A stretch of 64,000 bases of DNA from DAOMNO01 sp035443885 (GTDB lineage: Bacteria; Planctomycetota; Phycisphaerae; Phycisphaerales; SM1A02), in assembly GCA_035443885.1 (NCBI GenBank), contig DAOMNO010000007.1, forward strand, positions 62,001 to 126,000, in the 5' to 3' direction. Positions 35,147 to 44,820 of the stretch are shown in pieces. Each line of letters opens with the position of its first letter. Position 1 is the stretch's first letter. A program made the position numbers and the translations under genes. The notes beneath the pieces are model-generated. The model was not told the origin of the DNA. It worked only from the letters and a program-made list of their open reading frames with translations, and ran no database searches.

Positions 35147-35254
35147 AAGCAAAGAAACCGAACGGCACGCCGCCAACCGGGCGAAGGTTCTCGGCGCATT
35201 CAGTGTAACCGCCTGACGACCTCTCGGCTTCAGCTTCGCAAGAACGCGCCTGTC

Positions 35255-35704
35255 TTAACGTGCTGTGAACAACACCACACCCGCCAGTACAAGGCAGACC
35301 GCAAGCATCTTCTGCCATGTAATTTCTTCCTGCAGCACGATCATGCCCAGCATGACGGCGGTGGCGGGCGCGACGGTGAACGCGATGGGCTTCACCTTGC
35401 TCACCTCGCCGAGGCTGATCGCGCTGTAGAAAAAGATCATCCCCAGCGCGCCCGCGACCAAGCCGGAGCCGAGAATGAGTTTGAGCAAAACCGGCGTCTC
35501 AACCCTTATCCACTCGCGAGGCTCCGCGCGATTGATATGCACAACAAGATAGTACGCCAGCCAAAGGACAGGCAGCGCAACGGTCGATCGCACCGCGATG
35601 GCCGTGATCGGACCGATTTTGCCAGTGTGCAGCACGCTCTTGGTGAACAGTTCACCGATGCCCCAGCATAACCCCGCCAGCAATGCAAACACGACTGCTT
35701 TCAC
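35255..35704 (-). CDS. Half-size EamA/DMT-superfamily transporter
   Basis: A 149-aa protein with five predicted helices. It starts MKAVVFALLAGLCWGIGELF and has GMIFFYSAISLGEVSKVKPI and ITWQKMLAVCLVLAGVVLF, typical of one EamA repeat with one helix preceding the loop. Full-size family members carry two such repeats (about 300 aa); short ones form dimers. It starts at a GTG overlapping the Rieske gene stop (GTGA), so the two are translated together. The transported substrate is unknown. I do not see a second half nearby. Confidence 0.85.
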   Translation of the reverse strand: MKAVVFALLAGLCWGIGELFTKSVLHTGKIGPITAIAVRSTVALPVLWLAYYLVVHINRAEPREWIRVETPVLLKLILGSGLVAGALGMIFFYSAISLGEVSKVKPIAFTVAPATAVMLGMIVLQEEITWQKMLAVCLVLAGVVLFTAR

Positions 35705-36009
35705 ACCTGCACCTCGATGTCATCGCCCACGATGCGCACGGCATAGGTCATCAGGTCTTCCGTCGCAGGCGGGCCGGTGCATTCGCCGGTGCGAATGTTG
35801 AACGTGGCGAAGTGCAGCGGACACACGACTTCATCACCTGAAATGTCGCCATCGCATAATGAAGCCTCTGCATGGGTACAGGATTCCTGCGTGGCGAAGT
35901 ATTCGCCAGCCAGATTGTAAATCGCGATGCGATGACCCTTCAGTTTGACGCATGTCATGCGCCCCGGGGGCACATCCGCCTTCTTTGCTGCCTTGAGATA
36001 CGTCGTCAT
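35701..36009 (-). CDS. Rieske [2Fe-2S] ferredoxin
   Basis: A 102-aa soluble Rieske protein of the NirD/dioxygenase-ferredoxin type. The cluster ligands are Cys44-Thr-His46 in ESCTHAEASLCDG and Cys63-Pro-Leu-His66 in VVCPLHFATFNIRTG. No signal peptide or membrane anchor is present, so it works in the cytoplasm as an electron carrier. I chose ATG at 36009 (MTTYLKAAKKADVPPG); an upstream GTG reading adds an unrelated leader. No oxygenase partner gene is next to it. It is coupled to an EamA transporter gene, which is an odd pair. Confidence 0.92.
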   Translation of the reverse strand: MTTYLKAAKKADVPPGRMTCVKLKGHRIAIYNLAGEYFATQESCTHAEASLCDGDISGDEVVCPLHFATFNIRTGECTGPPATEDLMTYAVRIVGDDIEVQV

Positions 36010-36050
36010 GCGCGAATGATACCCCGCATGTCGCAGCCGCGGTTTCACAC

Positions 36051-37715
36051 TCAAACCTGAAGAACGCCCGTTTTGAACTCGCCCTCAATCGGGAATGTGC
36101 TGGCGATCTGCAGCGCGCTGATGAGTTCGTCTCGTGTCTTCTCCGGCTCGATGATGCGATCCACCCAGCCGCGGGCGGCTCCGTAGCGGATGTCCTGCTG
36201 CTCGGTGTAGCTCGCCTTGATCGCATCAAAAACCTGCTTGCGCACTGTTTCGTCGATCTTTTCACCTCGCCGCTCTCGCGCTGCAAGATCGATCTGCGCC
36301 AGCGTTCCCGCAGCTTGAGCCGCGCCCATCACCGCACACTTTGCACCGGGCCACGCGAGCGTCAGCAGCGGGTCAAACGCCCTGCCACACATGGCGTAGT
36401 TGCCTGCACCGTATGAGTGCCCCACGATGAGGGTGATCTTCGGCACGATGCAGTTACTCATCGCGTTCACCATCTTCGCACCGGAACGAATGATGCCGCC
36501 CTGCTCGCTGTCGCGACCGACCATAAAGCCTGTCGTGTCGTTGATGAAGATAAGCGGAATCTTCTTCTGGTTGCAGTCCATGATGAAGCGTGCGGCTTTG
36601 TCTGCCGAGTCGTCGTAAATAACTGCGGGCATGTTCATCGCCTGCGATGGGCCAGCCTTGCCGCCGGGCATCTTGCGGCTGGTCAACTTACGCTGATTCG
36701 CAACGATGCCGCACGGCCTGCCGCCGATGCGCGCGTAGGCGCATACGAGCGATTTCCCGAACTCCGCCTTGTATTCGTTGAATGACTCGTCATCCACAAT
36801 GCACTCAAGCAGTTCGACCATGTCGTACTGCTTGGTCGATTCCATCTGATAAATCGCGTAGATGTCTTCCCCCTTGCGCTTCGGCTTCACGGCCTCATAA
36901 GGTGGCTCACCGATCGGATGCACGGACATATCCGCATGAACCAGCGCGCGAAGCCGCTTGATGCACGCTTCGTCATCCGGCTCGCGGAAATCGATGGTGC
37001 CGCTGATTTCCGCGTGCATTTGCGCGCCGCCAAGCTCTTCACTGGAAACTTCCTGCCCGATGGCGGCCTTCACGAGCGCGGGGCCGGCAAGATACAAACC
37101 GGAGCCTTCCGTCATCAGCAGCGTGTCGCACAGCACGGGCAGGTAGCCGCCGCCTGCGACGCAGTTGCCCATGATGGCGGAAATCTGCGTGATGCCCTTT
37201 GCGCTGAGTACGGCATTGTTGCGGAAGATTCTGCCGAAGTCGTCGGTGTCGGGGAAAACGTCTTCCTGCAATGGGAGAAAGACGCCTGCGGAATCAACGA
37301 GATACAGCAAGGGCAGCCGGGCGCGCTCGGCGATCATCTGCGCCCGGATGATCTTCTTGCATGTCATCGGAAAAAACGCGCCGGCCTTCACCGTCGCGTC
37401 GTTGGCGATAATCATGCACAGTTTGCCACCCACAGGCGCGATGGTCGTAACCACACCTGCGGACGGCGCGCCGCCATGCTCCATGTACATATTCCACGCA
37501 GCGAACAGGCCACACTCAAACTGCGCCGCGCCGGAATCGACGAGTTTGTCGATGCGCTCGCGCGCCGTCAGGCGGCCGTGGCGATGCTGCCGCTCAATGC
37601 CTTTCGGCCCACCGCCGAGACGAATCTCCGCGGCCTGCTTGTTGAACTCGGCAGTCGCCTCGCGAAGATTCGCGGGCGATGCGGATGGCTTGGTTGCTGT
37701 CTTACTCGCACTCAT
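36051..37715 (-). CDS. Acyl-CoA carboxylase carboxyltransferase (beta) subunit
   Basis: A 554-aa subunit that transfers carboxyl from biotin to an acyl-CoA. It shows HGRLTARERIDKLVDSGA, GKLCMIIANDATVKAGAFFP, YLVDSAGVFLPLQEDVFPD, GNCVAGGGYLPVLCD, AMNMPAVIYDDSADKAARFI and GHSYGAGNYAMCGRAFDP. The pattern is nearest to methylcrotonyl-CoA carboxylase beta, with propionyl-CoA as another possible substrate. I chose the ATG giving MSASKTATKPSASPANL; the open frame upstream overlaps the PilT promoter. No biotin carboxylase or biotin carrier gene is in the window, so the partner is elsewhere. Confidence 0.9.
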   Translation of the reverse strand: MSASKTATKPSASPANLREATAEFNKQAAEIRLGGGPKGIERQHRHGRLTARERIDKLVDSGAAQFECGLFAAWNMYMEHGGAPSAGVVTTIAPVGGKLCMIIANDATVKAGAFFPMTCKKIIRAQMIAERARLPLLYLVDSAGVFLPLQEDVFPDTDDFGRIFRNNAVLSAKGITQISAIMGNCVAGGGYLPVLCDTLLMTEGSGLYLAGPALVKAAIGQEVSSEELGGAQMHAEISGTIDFREPDDEACIKRLRALVHADMSVHPIGEPPYEAVKPKRKGEDIYAIYQMESTKQYDMVELLECIVDDESFNEYKAEFGKSLVCAYARIGGRPCGIVANQRKLTSRKMPGGKAGPSQAMNMPAVIYDDSADKAARFIMDCNQKKIPLIFINDTTGFMVGRDSEQGGIIRSGAKMVNAMSNCIVPKITLIVGHSYGAGNYAMCGRAFDPLLTLAWPGAKCAVMGAAQAAGTLAQIDLAARERRGEKIDETVRKQVFDAIKASYTEQQDIRYGAARGWVDRIIEPEKTRDELISALQIASTFPIEGEFKTGVLQV

Positions 37716-37869
37716 GGTCGGGCGATTCCAGATGCCTTCGAGGATTCCAAGCTCGGCAGAATAGCGGGTTTCCGACGCGTCGGGCGGCGTTTTCGCCGGG
37801 TTCGAGAGTCGCGGCCCGGCCCGGCTGGGGTATGATTGCACGAAAGCTGTCGCCTGAAAGGGGTCACCC

Positions 37870-38982
37870 ATGCTCGGCGCACTCACGATTCAGCGTTTGC
37901 TGCTCAAGATGAAGGAAGTCGGAGCCTCCGACCTTCACATCAAGATTGGCTCCCCACCCGTCCTGCGTATCGCTTCCGTGCTCCAGCGTGTGGATGCGCC
38001 GGACCTGGAAGCCAACGACACCCGACAACTCCTGTTGCCGATCATCCCCGCGCATCTGGCGGATCGCGTGGATGCGGACGGAGGCGTGGACTTTTCACAT
38101 CACGAGGGGTCAAACGAGCGATTCCGCTGCAGCGTGTTTCGGTCGGGCGGTGGATTCCACGCGGCCATTCGCCGCGTCAATCCGGAGATTCCCAGTTTCA
38201 AAGACCTTCACCTGCCGCCTGTGTATGAGCAGCTTTCGCATCACACACACGAAGGCCTCATCGTCATCTGCGGCGTAACGGGCAGCGGCAAGTCGTCCAC
38301 GCTTGCTGCGATGATCGAATACATCAACAACAACGAAGCGTGCAACATCATCACCATCGAAGACCCGGTGGAGTATCTGTTCAGGCCAAAGCGGTCGTTC
38401 ATCTCGCAGCGCGAGATCGGCATTGACGTGCCGGACTTCCCTCGCGCGCTGCGCGCCGGCGTGCGCCAGGATCCGGACATTCTGATGATCGGCGAGCTGC
38501 GCGACCGCGAAACCATGCTTGCAGGCATTCAAGCAGCTGAAACCGGACACGTCGTCTTCTGCACGCTGCACACCGCGGACACGATGCAGTCGTTCGCTCG
38601 CATTCTGGAGTTCTTCCCCAGCCATGAACACAACTTCATCCGATCCAGTCTTGCAGCGGGCCTGCAGGCCGTGTGCGCGCAAAGGCTGCTGCCCTCTGTG
38701 CGGCCCGGCGTGGCGCGCGTTCCCGCGACGGAAGTTCTGCTGAACAACTCCACCGTGGCGGACAAAATCCGCGAAGGAGAAGATGAAGACCTTCCCGCCA
38801 TCATGGCCGGCTCAGCCCATGAAGGCATGCACTCGTTCACTGACAGCCTCGCTCGACTCGTGGAAGAAGAATATGTGGACCTGAAAACAGCGGAGCGCTA
38901 TGCGCCGAATGCAGAAGCTCTGCGCTCGCGCGTGCGAGGCATTCAGGTCAAGGCGGATGTGCTGGTGTCGCGAAAGCGATAA
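37870..38982 (+). CDS. PilT-family type IV pilus retraction ATPase
   Basis: A 370-aa ATPase that powers pilus retraction or a similar secretion motor. It has the N-terminal ASDLHIKIGSPPVLRI motif, Walker A GVTGSGKSS (residues 135-143), the Asp box TIEDPVEYLF, Walker B PDILMIGELRDRETM, and the His box TGHVVFCTLHTADTMQS. AAGGGG is six bases before the ATG. No other pilus genes are adjacent, although a pilin-like gene lies near 6 kb. It is divergent from the carboxylase gene, 154 bases away. Confidence 0.93.
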   Translation: MLGALTIQRLLLKMKEVGASDLHIKIGSPPVLRIASVLQRVDAPDLEANDTRQLLLPIIPAHLADRVDADGGVDFSHHEGSNERFRCSVFRSGGGFHAAIRRVNPEIPSFKDLHLPPVYEQLSHHTHEGLIVICGVTGSGKSSTLAAMIEYINNNEACNIITIEDPVEYLFRPKRSFISQREIGIDVPDFPRALRAGVRQDPDILMIGELRDRETMLAGIQAAETGHVVFCTLHTADTMQSFARILEFFPSHEHNFIRSSLAAGLQAVCAQRLLPSVRPGVARVPATEVLLNNSTVADKIREGEDEDLPAIMAGSAHEGMHSFTDSLARLVEEEYVDLKTAERYAPNAEALRSRVRGIQVKADVLVSRKR

Positions 38983-38996
38983 ACGCGCGGCATCGC

Positions 38997-39698
38997 TCAC
39001 CTCGCAAGCTGGTCGAACCCTGTCAGTCCGAGCGGCTCCTTCGTAAAAAATGGCTCTGCAGCATAGGTGGCAATGCGACTGCCGAAGTAGATGTTCGCTG
39101 CGTCGATCCACTCGACAATCCTGCGATTTTTTTCAGGCACGACAAACTGCGACGCATAGGCAACAATCGCATCGCGCTTGCGCTGCTCGAAGCCCGTGAT
39201 GTCCATCACAAAACTCGGATCCGCCACCCAGCGCAGATGCGTGCAGTAGTAGTAGAAAAACCATCGCGGATAGACCGGTTCGCCCGGCAGATTGATCTTC
39301 GTCAGCTTGGCGTCGAAACGCGCATCCTCCGCGATGCGCGTCGTTGCAACGTGATCCGGATGCGCATCGTGAAAATACGGCGCGAACACCATATCCGTGC
39401 GATGCTCGCGCATCACGCCCGCAACAAGGTGGCGGGATTTGATGGAATGCTCGACCGAACGATTGGGCAGATCAAGCGTACGACGCGAGACGCCGAGGAT
39501 CGCAGCAGCCGCGGTAGATTCCTTGGCGCGCGTCACGGGATCGCCATGCGGCGTCGGCTCGCCGTCGGTCATGTCCAGCAGCAGCACGTTATGCCCCTGC
39601 GAAGCAAGGCGCGCGATCGTGCCACCCATACCAAGTTCCTGATCGTCTGGATGCGGGCCGATGACGAGAATGTTGAGAGGTCGGGATTCGCCTGACAT
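38997..39698 (-). CDS. LmbE/PIG-L deacetylase, BshB1-like
   Basis: A 233-aa zinc-dependent deacetylase. It has LVIGPHPDDQELGMGG (metal motif HPDD, residues 16-19), LLLDMTDGEPTPHGDPVTRA, LDLPNRSVEHS and FHDAHPDHVATTRI. The DxTxGExxxxGxxxxR pattern is characteristic of BshB1, which deacetylates GlcNAc-malate in bacillithiol synthesis. I chose the ATG giving MSGESRPLNILVIG. No bshA or bshC is in the window, so bacillithiol synthesis is only suggested. Confidence 0.88.
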   Translation of the reverse strand: MSGESRPLNILVIGPHPDDQELGMGGTIARLASQGHNVLLLDMTDGEPTPHGDPVTRAKESTAAAAILGVSRRTLDLPNRSVEHSIKSRHLVAGVMREHRTDMVFAPYFHDAHPDHVATTRIAEDARFDAKLTKINLPGEPVYPRWFFYYYCTHLRWVADPSFVMDITGFEQRKRDAIVAYASQFVVPEKNRRIVEWIDAANIYFGSRIATYAAEPFFTKEPLGLTGFDQLAR

Positions 39699-39764
39699 GG
39701 GGACAAGTGTATCCGCGCTGCTCAGATCGCACGTCATCGCGACCGCCCCGAGTAATAAGCGCGC

Positions 39765-40946
39765 TCACGACACAGCTCGTACGCGATCAATCCGGGGCTT
39801 TCGGCCATGCGCCGACTGAAACGCCGACTCTATTCGTTCCCTGATCTGAGATTCATGACCGGGCGGGCAGAGCACAATGGCGCATCCCCCGAACCCACCG
39901 CCGGTCATCCGTGCACCATACACGAGACCACTTTCTCGAAGCTCACGGGCGGCATCAACGATCGTATCCAATTCAGCGCAGCTCACCTGATACAGCTCTC
40001 GCAACGATTGATGGCCTGCAAAAAGGATTTCCCCTAGCCGATCGAATGAACGCTCTTGAAGGGCTTGCGCGGCATCAAGCGTGCGCTGATTCTCCTGAAC
40101 GACATGCAAGGCGCATCGTCTTTCTTCATCCGTCAGACTGGCGCGATGCAGAGCATCCATGGTCGCATCACGCAGGGATGACACGTGAAGCTTCATCGCG
40201 GCTTGCTCGCACGTCCGCCGACGCACCGCATACTCGCTGCCCGCAAGTGCATGTTTCACACCTGTATCAACGACGAGGAAGGCGAGACTACCCGACGACG
40301 GCAGCGGGATGCGCTCGGCGTGATTCGTCTGGCAGTCCAGGAGCAGCGCGTGCGAGGACTGTTGTGAAGCCTCAGCGTGCGCGATGGCAGACGTGAGCAT
40401 ATCCATGATGCCGCACGGTGTGCCGACGCTTTCATGCTCTGCGCGCTGGCAAAGCAGAGCCGTCTCCATCGGCGAGAGACTGATGCCAATAGCTGACGCC
40501 AGCAGATTGCACATCGCAACTTTAATCGCCGCACTGCTGGCCAGCCCCGCGCCGATCGGGATGGAACTCGCCAGCACGAGATCAATGTTCGGCAGCACAT
40601 GCCCCCGCTTGATGAACTGCGCCGCCACGCCAAGCAGATGAGGCGCGAAGTGGTCGCTTGAATCCGTTGCAACCGTACTGATGAACGCGTGGATTGATGC
40701 CTGCTGTGTGAGATCGAGCTGAATGGTCTCGTTCAGATCTGCTGCGTGAAGGCGCGAGAGATTTGTTGCAGCAGGCGCGGCTGCGATGGCTGCGTAACGG
40801 TCGATGGCCATGGGCAGCGCGAAGCCGAGGTTGTAGTCGGTGTGCTCGCCGATCAGATTAATGCGCCCCGGCGCACCTGTCCTCCAGCGAGGCTTGCACG
40901 CGAAGCGGGACGCGAAGTCATATGCGGCGCGCGCCGATGGATCCAT
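39765..40946 (-). CDS. galK: Galactokinase
   Basis: A 393-aa GHMP-family kinase that phosphorylates galactose at C1 in the Leloir pathway. The galactokinase signature GAPGRINLIGEHTDYN is near the N-terminus, the ATP motif SSIPIGAGLASSAAIKVA is mid-chain, and MTGGGFGGCAIVL is near the C-terminus. CGIMDML is also typical. I chose the ATG giving MDPSARAAYDF; the open frame extends 89 codons further left over the promoter of the divergent ankyrin gene and is spurious there. No other gal genes are seen. Confidence 0.95.
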   Translation of the reverse strand: MDPSARAAYDFASRFACKPRWRTGAPGRINLIGEHTDYNLGFALPMAIDRYAAIAAAPAATNLSRLHAADLNETIQLDLTQQASIHAFISTVATDSSDHFAPHLLGVAAQFIKRGHVLPNIDLVLASSIPIGAGLASSAAIKVAMCNLLASAIGISLSPMETALLCQRAEHESVGTPCGIMDMLTSAIAHAEASQQSSHALLLDCQTNHAERIPLPSSGSLAFLVVDTGVKHALAGSEYAVRRRTCEQAAMKLHVSSLRDATMDALHRASLTDEERRCALHVVQENQRTLDAAQALQERSFDRLGEILFAGHQSLRELYQVSCAELDTIVDAARELRESGLVYGARMTGGGFGGCAIVLCPPGHESQIRERIESAFQSAHGRKPRIDRVRAVS

Positions 40947-41052
40947 TCGTGCATTGTCGCACGTTTCCCTGCATAAAGCCGCTCGACCAAACAACGAGAT
41001 TTGTACAAAACTCGAAGTATTGAAACCACAGAGGTTTGCTCGTCGATGGCAT

Positions 41053-42729
41053 ATGGCCCGCTCTGGCTGGACGCGATCACTCGATTCCCACTGCACTGTT
41101 GATTGTGTGCCAAACCCGCTACGATTCTCCCGCTTGAAGCGAACTGCCATCACACTTCTGTTGTTCGTGCTCGTTGCACTTTTTGCTGCGTTCATCGCGA
41201 CGCTGCTTCTCACGAACAGACCGCCAGATTCCCCGCCTCAGCCGCAGCTGCCCGAAGTCAAGCCATCCCTCGCTGGCTGGCATGCACTGCACATCGCATC
41301 CCAATCAGGCGATGTCGCTGCCATTCAGCACGAACTGGCCAGAGGCACAGCGGTTGATCTCGCGCTTGATGACGCTGAGAACGGTCTGGCTGGTGTTACA
41401 CCATTGATGCTCGCAGCGGGGTTCGGCGGCGCGGCTGCGACGGACGAACTTCTCCGCGCGGGAGCCTCGACATCACTCAAAGATGCAGAGGGCGGTACGG
41501 CATTACATTGGGCGGTGCAGTTCGGCGATGACCCCACCTGTGCGCTGCTCATCACCGCTGCAAAGGAACTCAACCTTACTGACGAAGGCCATTCCACTCC
41601 GCTGCATGTTGCCGTTACACAAGGGCGGCTGGAGATCGCTCGGCTGCTGCTGCAAGCCGGTGCATCAGTCGATCCGCAGGACCGGGCAGGCATGACGCCG
41701 CTGATGCATGCGGCGCGGCGTGGCGATCTGCCCATGATGGAAATGCTCCTCGAGCACGGCGCGAATCCGCAAGCCGTCGCCTCACCGCAGGTGGGCGGCT
41801 TCGGCTGGACCGCGCTGCACTCCGCGGCTCGAAGTGAATGCGAACTCTGTCTCCAGCGGCTGCTGGAACTTGGCACTGATATCGAAGCGGTGGACTGGCA
41901 AGGTTCGACGCCGCTTTTGATGGCCACGGGCTACGGCCCGACTTCCGCAGTTGAGTTTCTCATCGCACAAGGCGCGAACGTCAACCATGCGGACACTTCC
42001 GGCCTGACGGCTCTCTTGCATGCCGTCATGCGACAGGAAGAAAGCAAGCTTGTCGCGCTGCTAGAAGCTGGAGCCAATGTCGAAGTACGCAATCACGTCG
42101 GCTTGTCACCCCTGATGCTCGCAGCGATGTACGGCCGCGCGCGACTGGTGATGCATTTGATCGACGCCGGTGCAGATGTTCACGCGACGGACCCCAATGG
42201 GTACGCGCCAATTCACTGGGCGGCGCATTACGGGGATGCCGCTTCGATCACACAACTCGTGCGAGCCGGAGCGGATGTCAATCGCTTCGCCCGGCCGCTT
42301 GTCGTGGACGTTCCTGAAGCCACCCAACCTTCAACAATCGACACGGGCGTTACCGCCCTGATGCTCGCAGCCATGAACTATCCACCTGAAGGTGGCCAAA
42401 AGGTTCGCGCACTGATCGCAGGTGGTGCAAACGTCAACACGTCGGACGCACAAGGTCTCACCGCGCTGATGATGGCATCAACGATGGATGTCGATGCGGT
42501 CAACGCTCTGATTGAGGCAGGAGCTTCCTTGGAGATGCGGACGATTGAGGGCCAAACCGCGCTCATGTGGGCCGCTGCGCTGGGCCAGCCGGAGATCGTC
42601 GTCGTCCTCTTGAACGCAGGAGCGGATCGTACCGCACGGGACCACGAAGGCCGCACCGCAGCGGACTACGCCGCCCTTCGTGAAGATGACACCGCCGACG
42701 CGGTGCTGGCCGTCCTCGCAGGCGACTGA
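41053..42729 (+). CDS. Membrane-anchored ankyrin-repeat protein
   Basis: About 558 aa. One signal-anchor helix (TAITLLLFVLVALFAAFIATL, after an Arg/Lys segment) is followed by a Pro-rich linker and then roughly eleven ankyrin repeats (~33 residues each, with TPLMLAA, TALHWAV, TPLHVAV and TALMWAA signatures) up to the C-terminus. This is a protein-protein interaction solenoid facing the periplasm. The start is uncertain: ATG 41053 is used here; a GTG near 41108 and a TTG at 41134 (MKRTAITLL) are alternatives, and none has a clear ribosome-binding site. It is divergent from galK. Confidence 0.88.
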   Translation: MARSGWTRSLDSHCTVDCVPNPLRFSRLKRTAITLLLFVLVALFAAFIATLLLTNRPPDSPPQPQLPEVKPSLAGWHALHIASQSGDVAAIQHELARGTAVDLALDDAENGLAGVTPLMLAAGFGGAAATDELLRAGASTSLKDAEGGTALHWAVQFGDDPTCALLITAAKELNLTDEGHSTPLHVAVTQGRLEIARLLLQAGASVDPQDRAGMTPLMHAARRGDLPMMEMLLEHGANPQAVASPQVGGFGWTALHSAARSECELCLQRLLELGTDIEAVDWQGSTPLLMATGYGPTSAVEFLIAQGANVNHADTSGLTALLHAVMRQEESKLVALLEAGANVEVRNHVGLSPLMLAAMYGRARLVMHLIDAGADVHATDPNGYAPIHWAAHYGDAASITQLVRAGADVNRFARPLVVDVPEATQPSTIDTGVTALMLAAMNYPPEGGQKVRALIAGGANVNTSDAQGLTALMMASTMDVDAVNALIEAGASLEMRTIEGQTALMWAAALGQPEIVVVLLNAGADRTARDHEGRTAADYAALREDDTADAVLAVLAGD

Positions 42730-42899
42730 CCCATCCGCGGCAGCCAGCCAACCGGGAACCCAAGAACCGGCTCCATCCCGTATCATCCGCGGACTGGCTA
42801 AACAAAAATCGAACACAATCTGAACTCTGTTCACGATCTGTCATTCTGCCTGAAGCTTGGCAGACATGACGCACCTCGTCTCCTCCACTGAATCCTCGC

Positions 42900-44114
42900 T
42901 TGGCACCGCTCGCACGAGAAACCGCTCCCGCCCCCGGTCCGCTGCAACAACTGCGAAAGGGTAACGCGCGCCGTGAGCACTCTGCATGGCTCAACGGCAT
43001 TTTCGCGGGCATCTGCCTCTACCTCTTCCTCTGCGCCATCAACATCATGGGCGACGGGCTGGGGATGCTCGGCAAGAGCGGGGAGTGGATTCACCGCTTC
43101 CTCGCCCACGGCGACAATCCGTTCATCGCGCTGATGGGCTCGGTCATCATCACGGCCGCCGTGCAAAGCTCTTCGTTCACCACGGCGTTGATCGTTACAC
43201 TCGTTGCCGCCGGGCAGCTTGATATGGAAGCCGCCGTGTACGCCATCATGGGAGCGAACATCGGCACATCCGTTACGGGCATCATCGTTTCGCTCGGCAA
43301 CATTCGCATCAAGCGCCAGTTTCGCAAGGCGTTCACTGCGGCGCTGATGCACGACATCTTCAATCTACTTACAGTCGCCCTGCTCTTTCCGCTGGAATGG
43401 ATCAGCGGTTTGTGGCACAAGGACGGATGGGGATGGCTTACCCGTTCAGCCATGTGGGCGGCGGATTCGCTGGGCATCCCGGAGACGGCGAATCCGAACT
43501 CGCCGATCAAAGTCATCGCCCGGCCGATGGTCATGCTGTTCCGCTGGGTTGGTGAACTTGTGATGCCCACGCCGATGGCAGCCGGACTCGCGATCGCCAT
43601 TGCGGGCCTCGTTCTGCTGATGGTTTCACTTATCTTCATGGTGAAGAACCTGAAAGGCGCATTGTTGCGGCGGGTGGAAGGACTGTTCCGTACATACTTC
43701 TTCCGCAATGACGGCACGTCGTATGTGGTTGGCGTCGTTACGACGATTCTTGTTCAGTCCAGCTCAATTACAACAAGCCTGATCGTGCCCCTCGCCGGCG
43801 CAGGCGTCGTCAAGATGCCTCGCGTGTTTGCGTTCATGCTGGGCGCAAACCTCGGCACGACGATCACCGGCGTCATCGCCGCCACCGCACACCCCGCCGC
43901 GGCAGCCGTCACCGTGGCGATCTTTCACGTTACGTTCAACCTGATCGGCACGCTCATCTGGTATCCGCTCCGCCGCGTACCGATGGGCCTCGCGCAGTGG
44001 TATGGCACGCTGGCTTCTGAATCCAAGCGATATGCTTTTCTGTTCCTGATTCTGGTGTTCGTCGTCGTGCCGCTCGTCGGCGTCATCGTGACGGAAATCT
44101 TCATCGAACGATAG
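42900..44114 (+). CDS. Na/Pi cotransporter family protein
   Basis: A 404-aa membrane protein of the NptA/PhoU-linked type. It has two inverted repeats, each with the phosphate-site motif QSSS: TAAVQSSSFTTALIV and TILVQSSSITTSLIV. GANIGTSVTG and GANLGTTITG follow each of these. About eight to nine helices are predicted. Such proteins take up or export phosphate. A TTG at 42900 is the only reasonable start I see in this frame, and no ATG lies before the first helix. A PhoU-like gene follows after 28 bases, which supports phosphate handling. Confidence 0.9.
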   Translation: MAPLARETAPAPGPLQQLRKGNARREHSAWLNGIFAGICLYLFLCAINIMGDGLGMLGKSGEWIHRFLAHGDNPFIALMGSVIITAAVQSSSFTTALIVTLVAAGQLDMEAAVYAIMGANIGTSVTGIIVSLGNIRIKRQFRKAFTAALMHDIFNLLTVALLFPLEWISGLWHKDGWGWLTRSAMWAADSLGIPETANPNSPIKVIARPMVMLFRWVGELVMPTPMAAGLAIAIAGLVLLMVSLIFMVKNLKGALLRRVEGLFRTYFFRNDGTSYVVGVVTTILVQSSSITTSLIVPLAGAGVVKMPRVFAFMLGANLGTTITGVIAATAHPAAAAVTVAIFHVTFNLIGTLIWYPLRRVPMGLAQWYGTLASESKRYAFLFLILVFVVVPLVGVIVTEIFIER

Positions 44115-44142
44115 CGGTTCCGGTTTCGGAACTGGAGCTCCC

Positions 44143-44817
44143 ATGCTGAGAAAACTCTTCACCGCTCTTGTAACTTCCGGCGATCCGCTGGACCAGGCCT
44201 TCTCGCAGCTTGTCGAGATGCTGGATCATGCGCAGTGGATGTTCATTCGCGCCAATCAGGTGCTGGCAGGGAATCTTCCCGCGGAAGATGTCCGCGATTC
44301 GCTGTACCGTCGCGATCAGTCGATCAACGAGCTGGAGCGATCGATTCGCCGCAAGATTCTCCGACATCTCACCATCAATCCCGGTGACGACGTGGCGGCG
44401 TGTCTCGCGCTGATGAGCGTCGCCAAAGACGCCGAACGCATCGGCGATTACTGCAAGAACGTCTTCGAAGTCGGCCGCTTCTATAAAGAAGGCTTCCACA
44501 TCGCGGAGTTCCACGATCGGCTTGAACAGGTGCGGCAGCGCACGCGCGACCTCTTCCCCGCTGTGGCGGATGCCTTCCGCAACTCGGATGCAAAGAAGGC
44601 CCATGCCGCGATCGAAATCGCCACCGCCATCGGCGATGAATGCGATGAGATCATCGAAAGCCTGCTGAAGGATGACATCGCCATGGAGACGCACGAAGCC
44701 GTCGCGTACTCACTGCTGGCGAGGCACTACAAGCGCGTCGCATCGCACCTGTCGAACATTTCCACAGCAGTGATCGGCAAACTCGATGATCTGGACTTCA
44801 AACAGGAGCCGCAGTAA
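44143..44817 (+). CDS. PhoU-like domain protein
   Basis: A 224-aa helical protein with PhoU-type repeats (MLRKLFTALVTSGDPLDQAF, LYRRDQSINELERSIRRKIL and SVAKDAERIGDYCKNVFEVG, the conserved E/DRIGD box). It probably binds metal and regulates the adjacent Na/Pi transporter or phosphate flux. GGAG lies five bases before the ATG. It is cotranscribed with the transporter and converges on mgtE, three bases from its stop. Confidence 0.92.
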   Translation: MLRKLFTALVTSGDPLDQAFSQLVEMLDHAQWMFIRANQVLAGNLPAEDVRDSLYRRDQSINELERSIRRKILRHLTINPGDDVAACLALMSVAKDAERIGDYCKNVFEVGRFYKEGFHIAEFHDRLEQVRQRTRDLFPAVADAFRNSDAKKAHAAIEIATAIGDECDEIIESLLKDDIAMETHEAVAYSLLARHYKRVASHLSNISTAVIGKLDDLDFKQEPQ

Positions 44818-44820
44818 CGT

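Noticed and set aside
35255..35704. EamA gene considered as a truncated pseudogene
   Set aside because: Five-helix EamA proteins of this length exist and dimerise; start and stop are clean and coupled to the Rieske gene.
40947..41213. N-terminal extension of galactokinase
   Set aside because: It has no galactokinase similarity and overlaps the divergent ankyrin gene.
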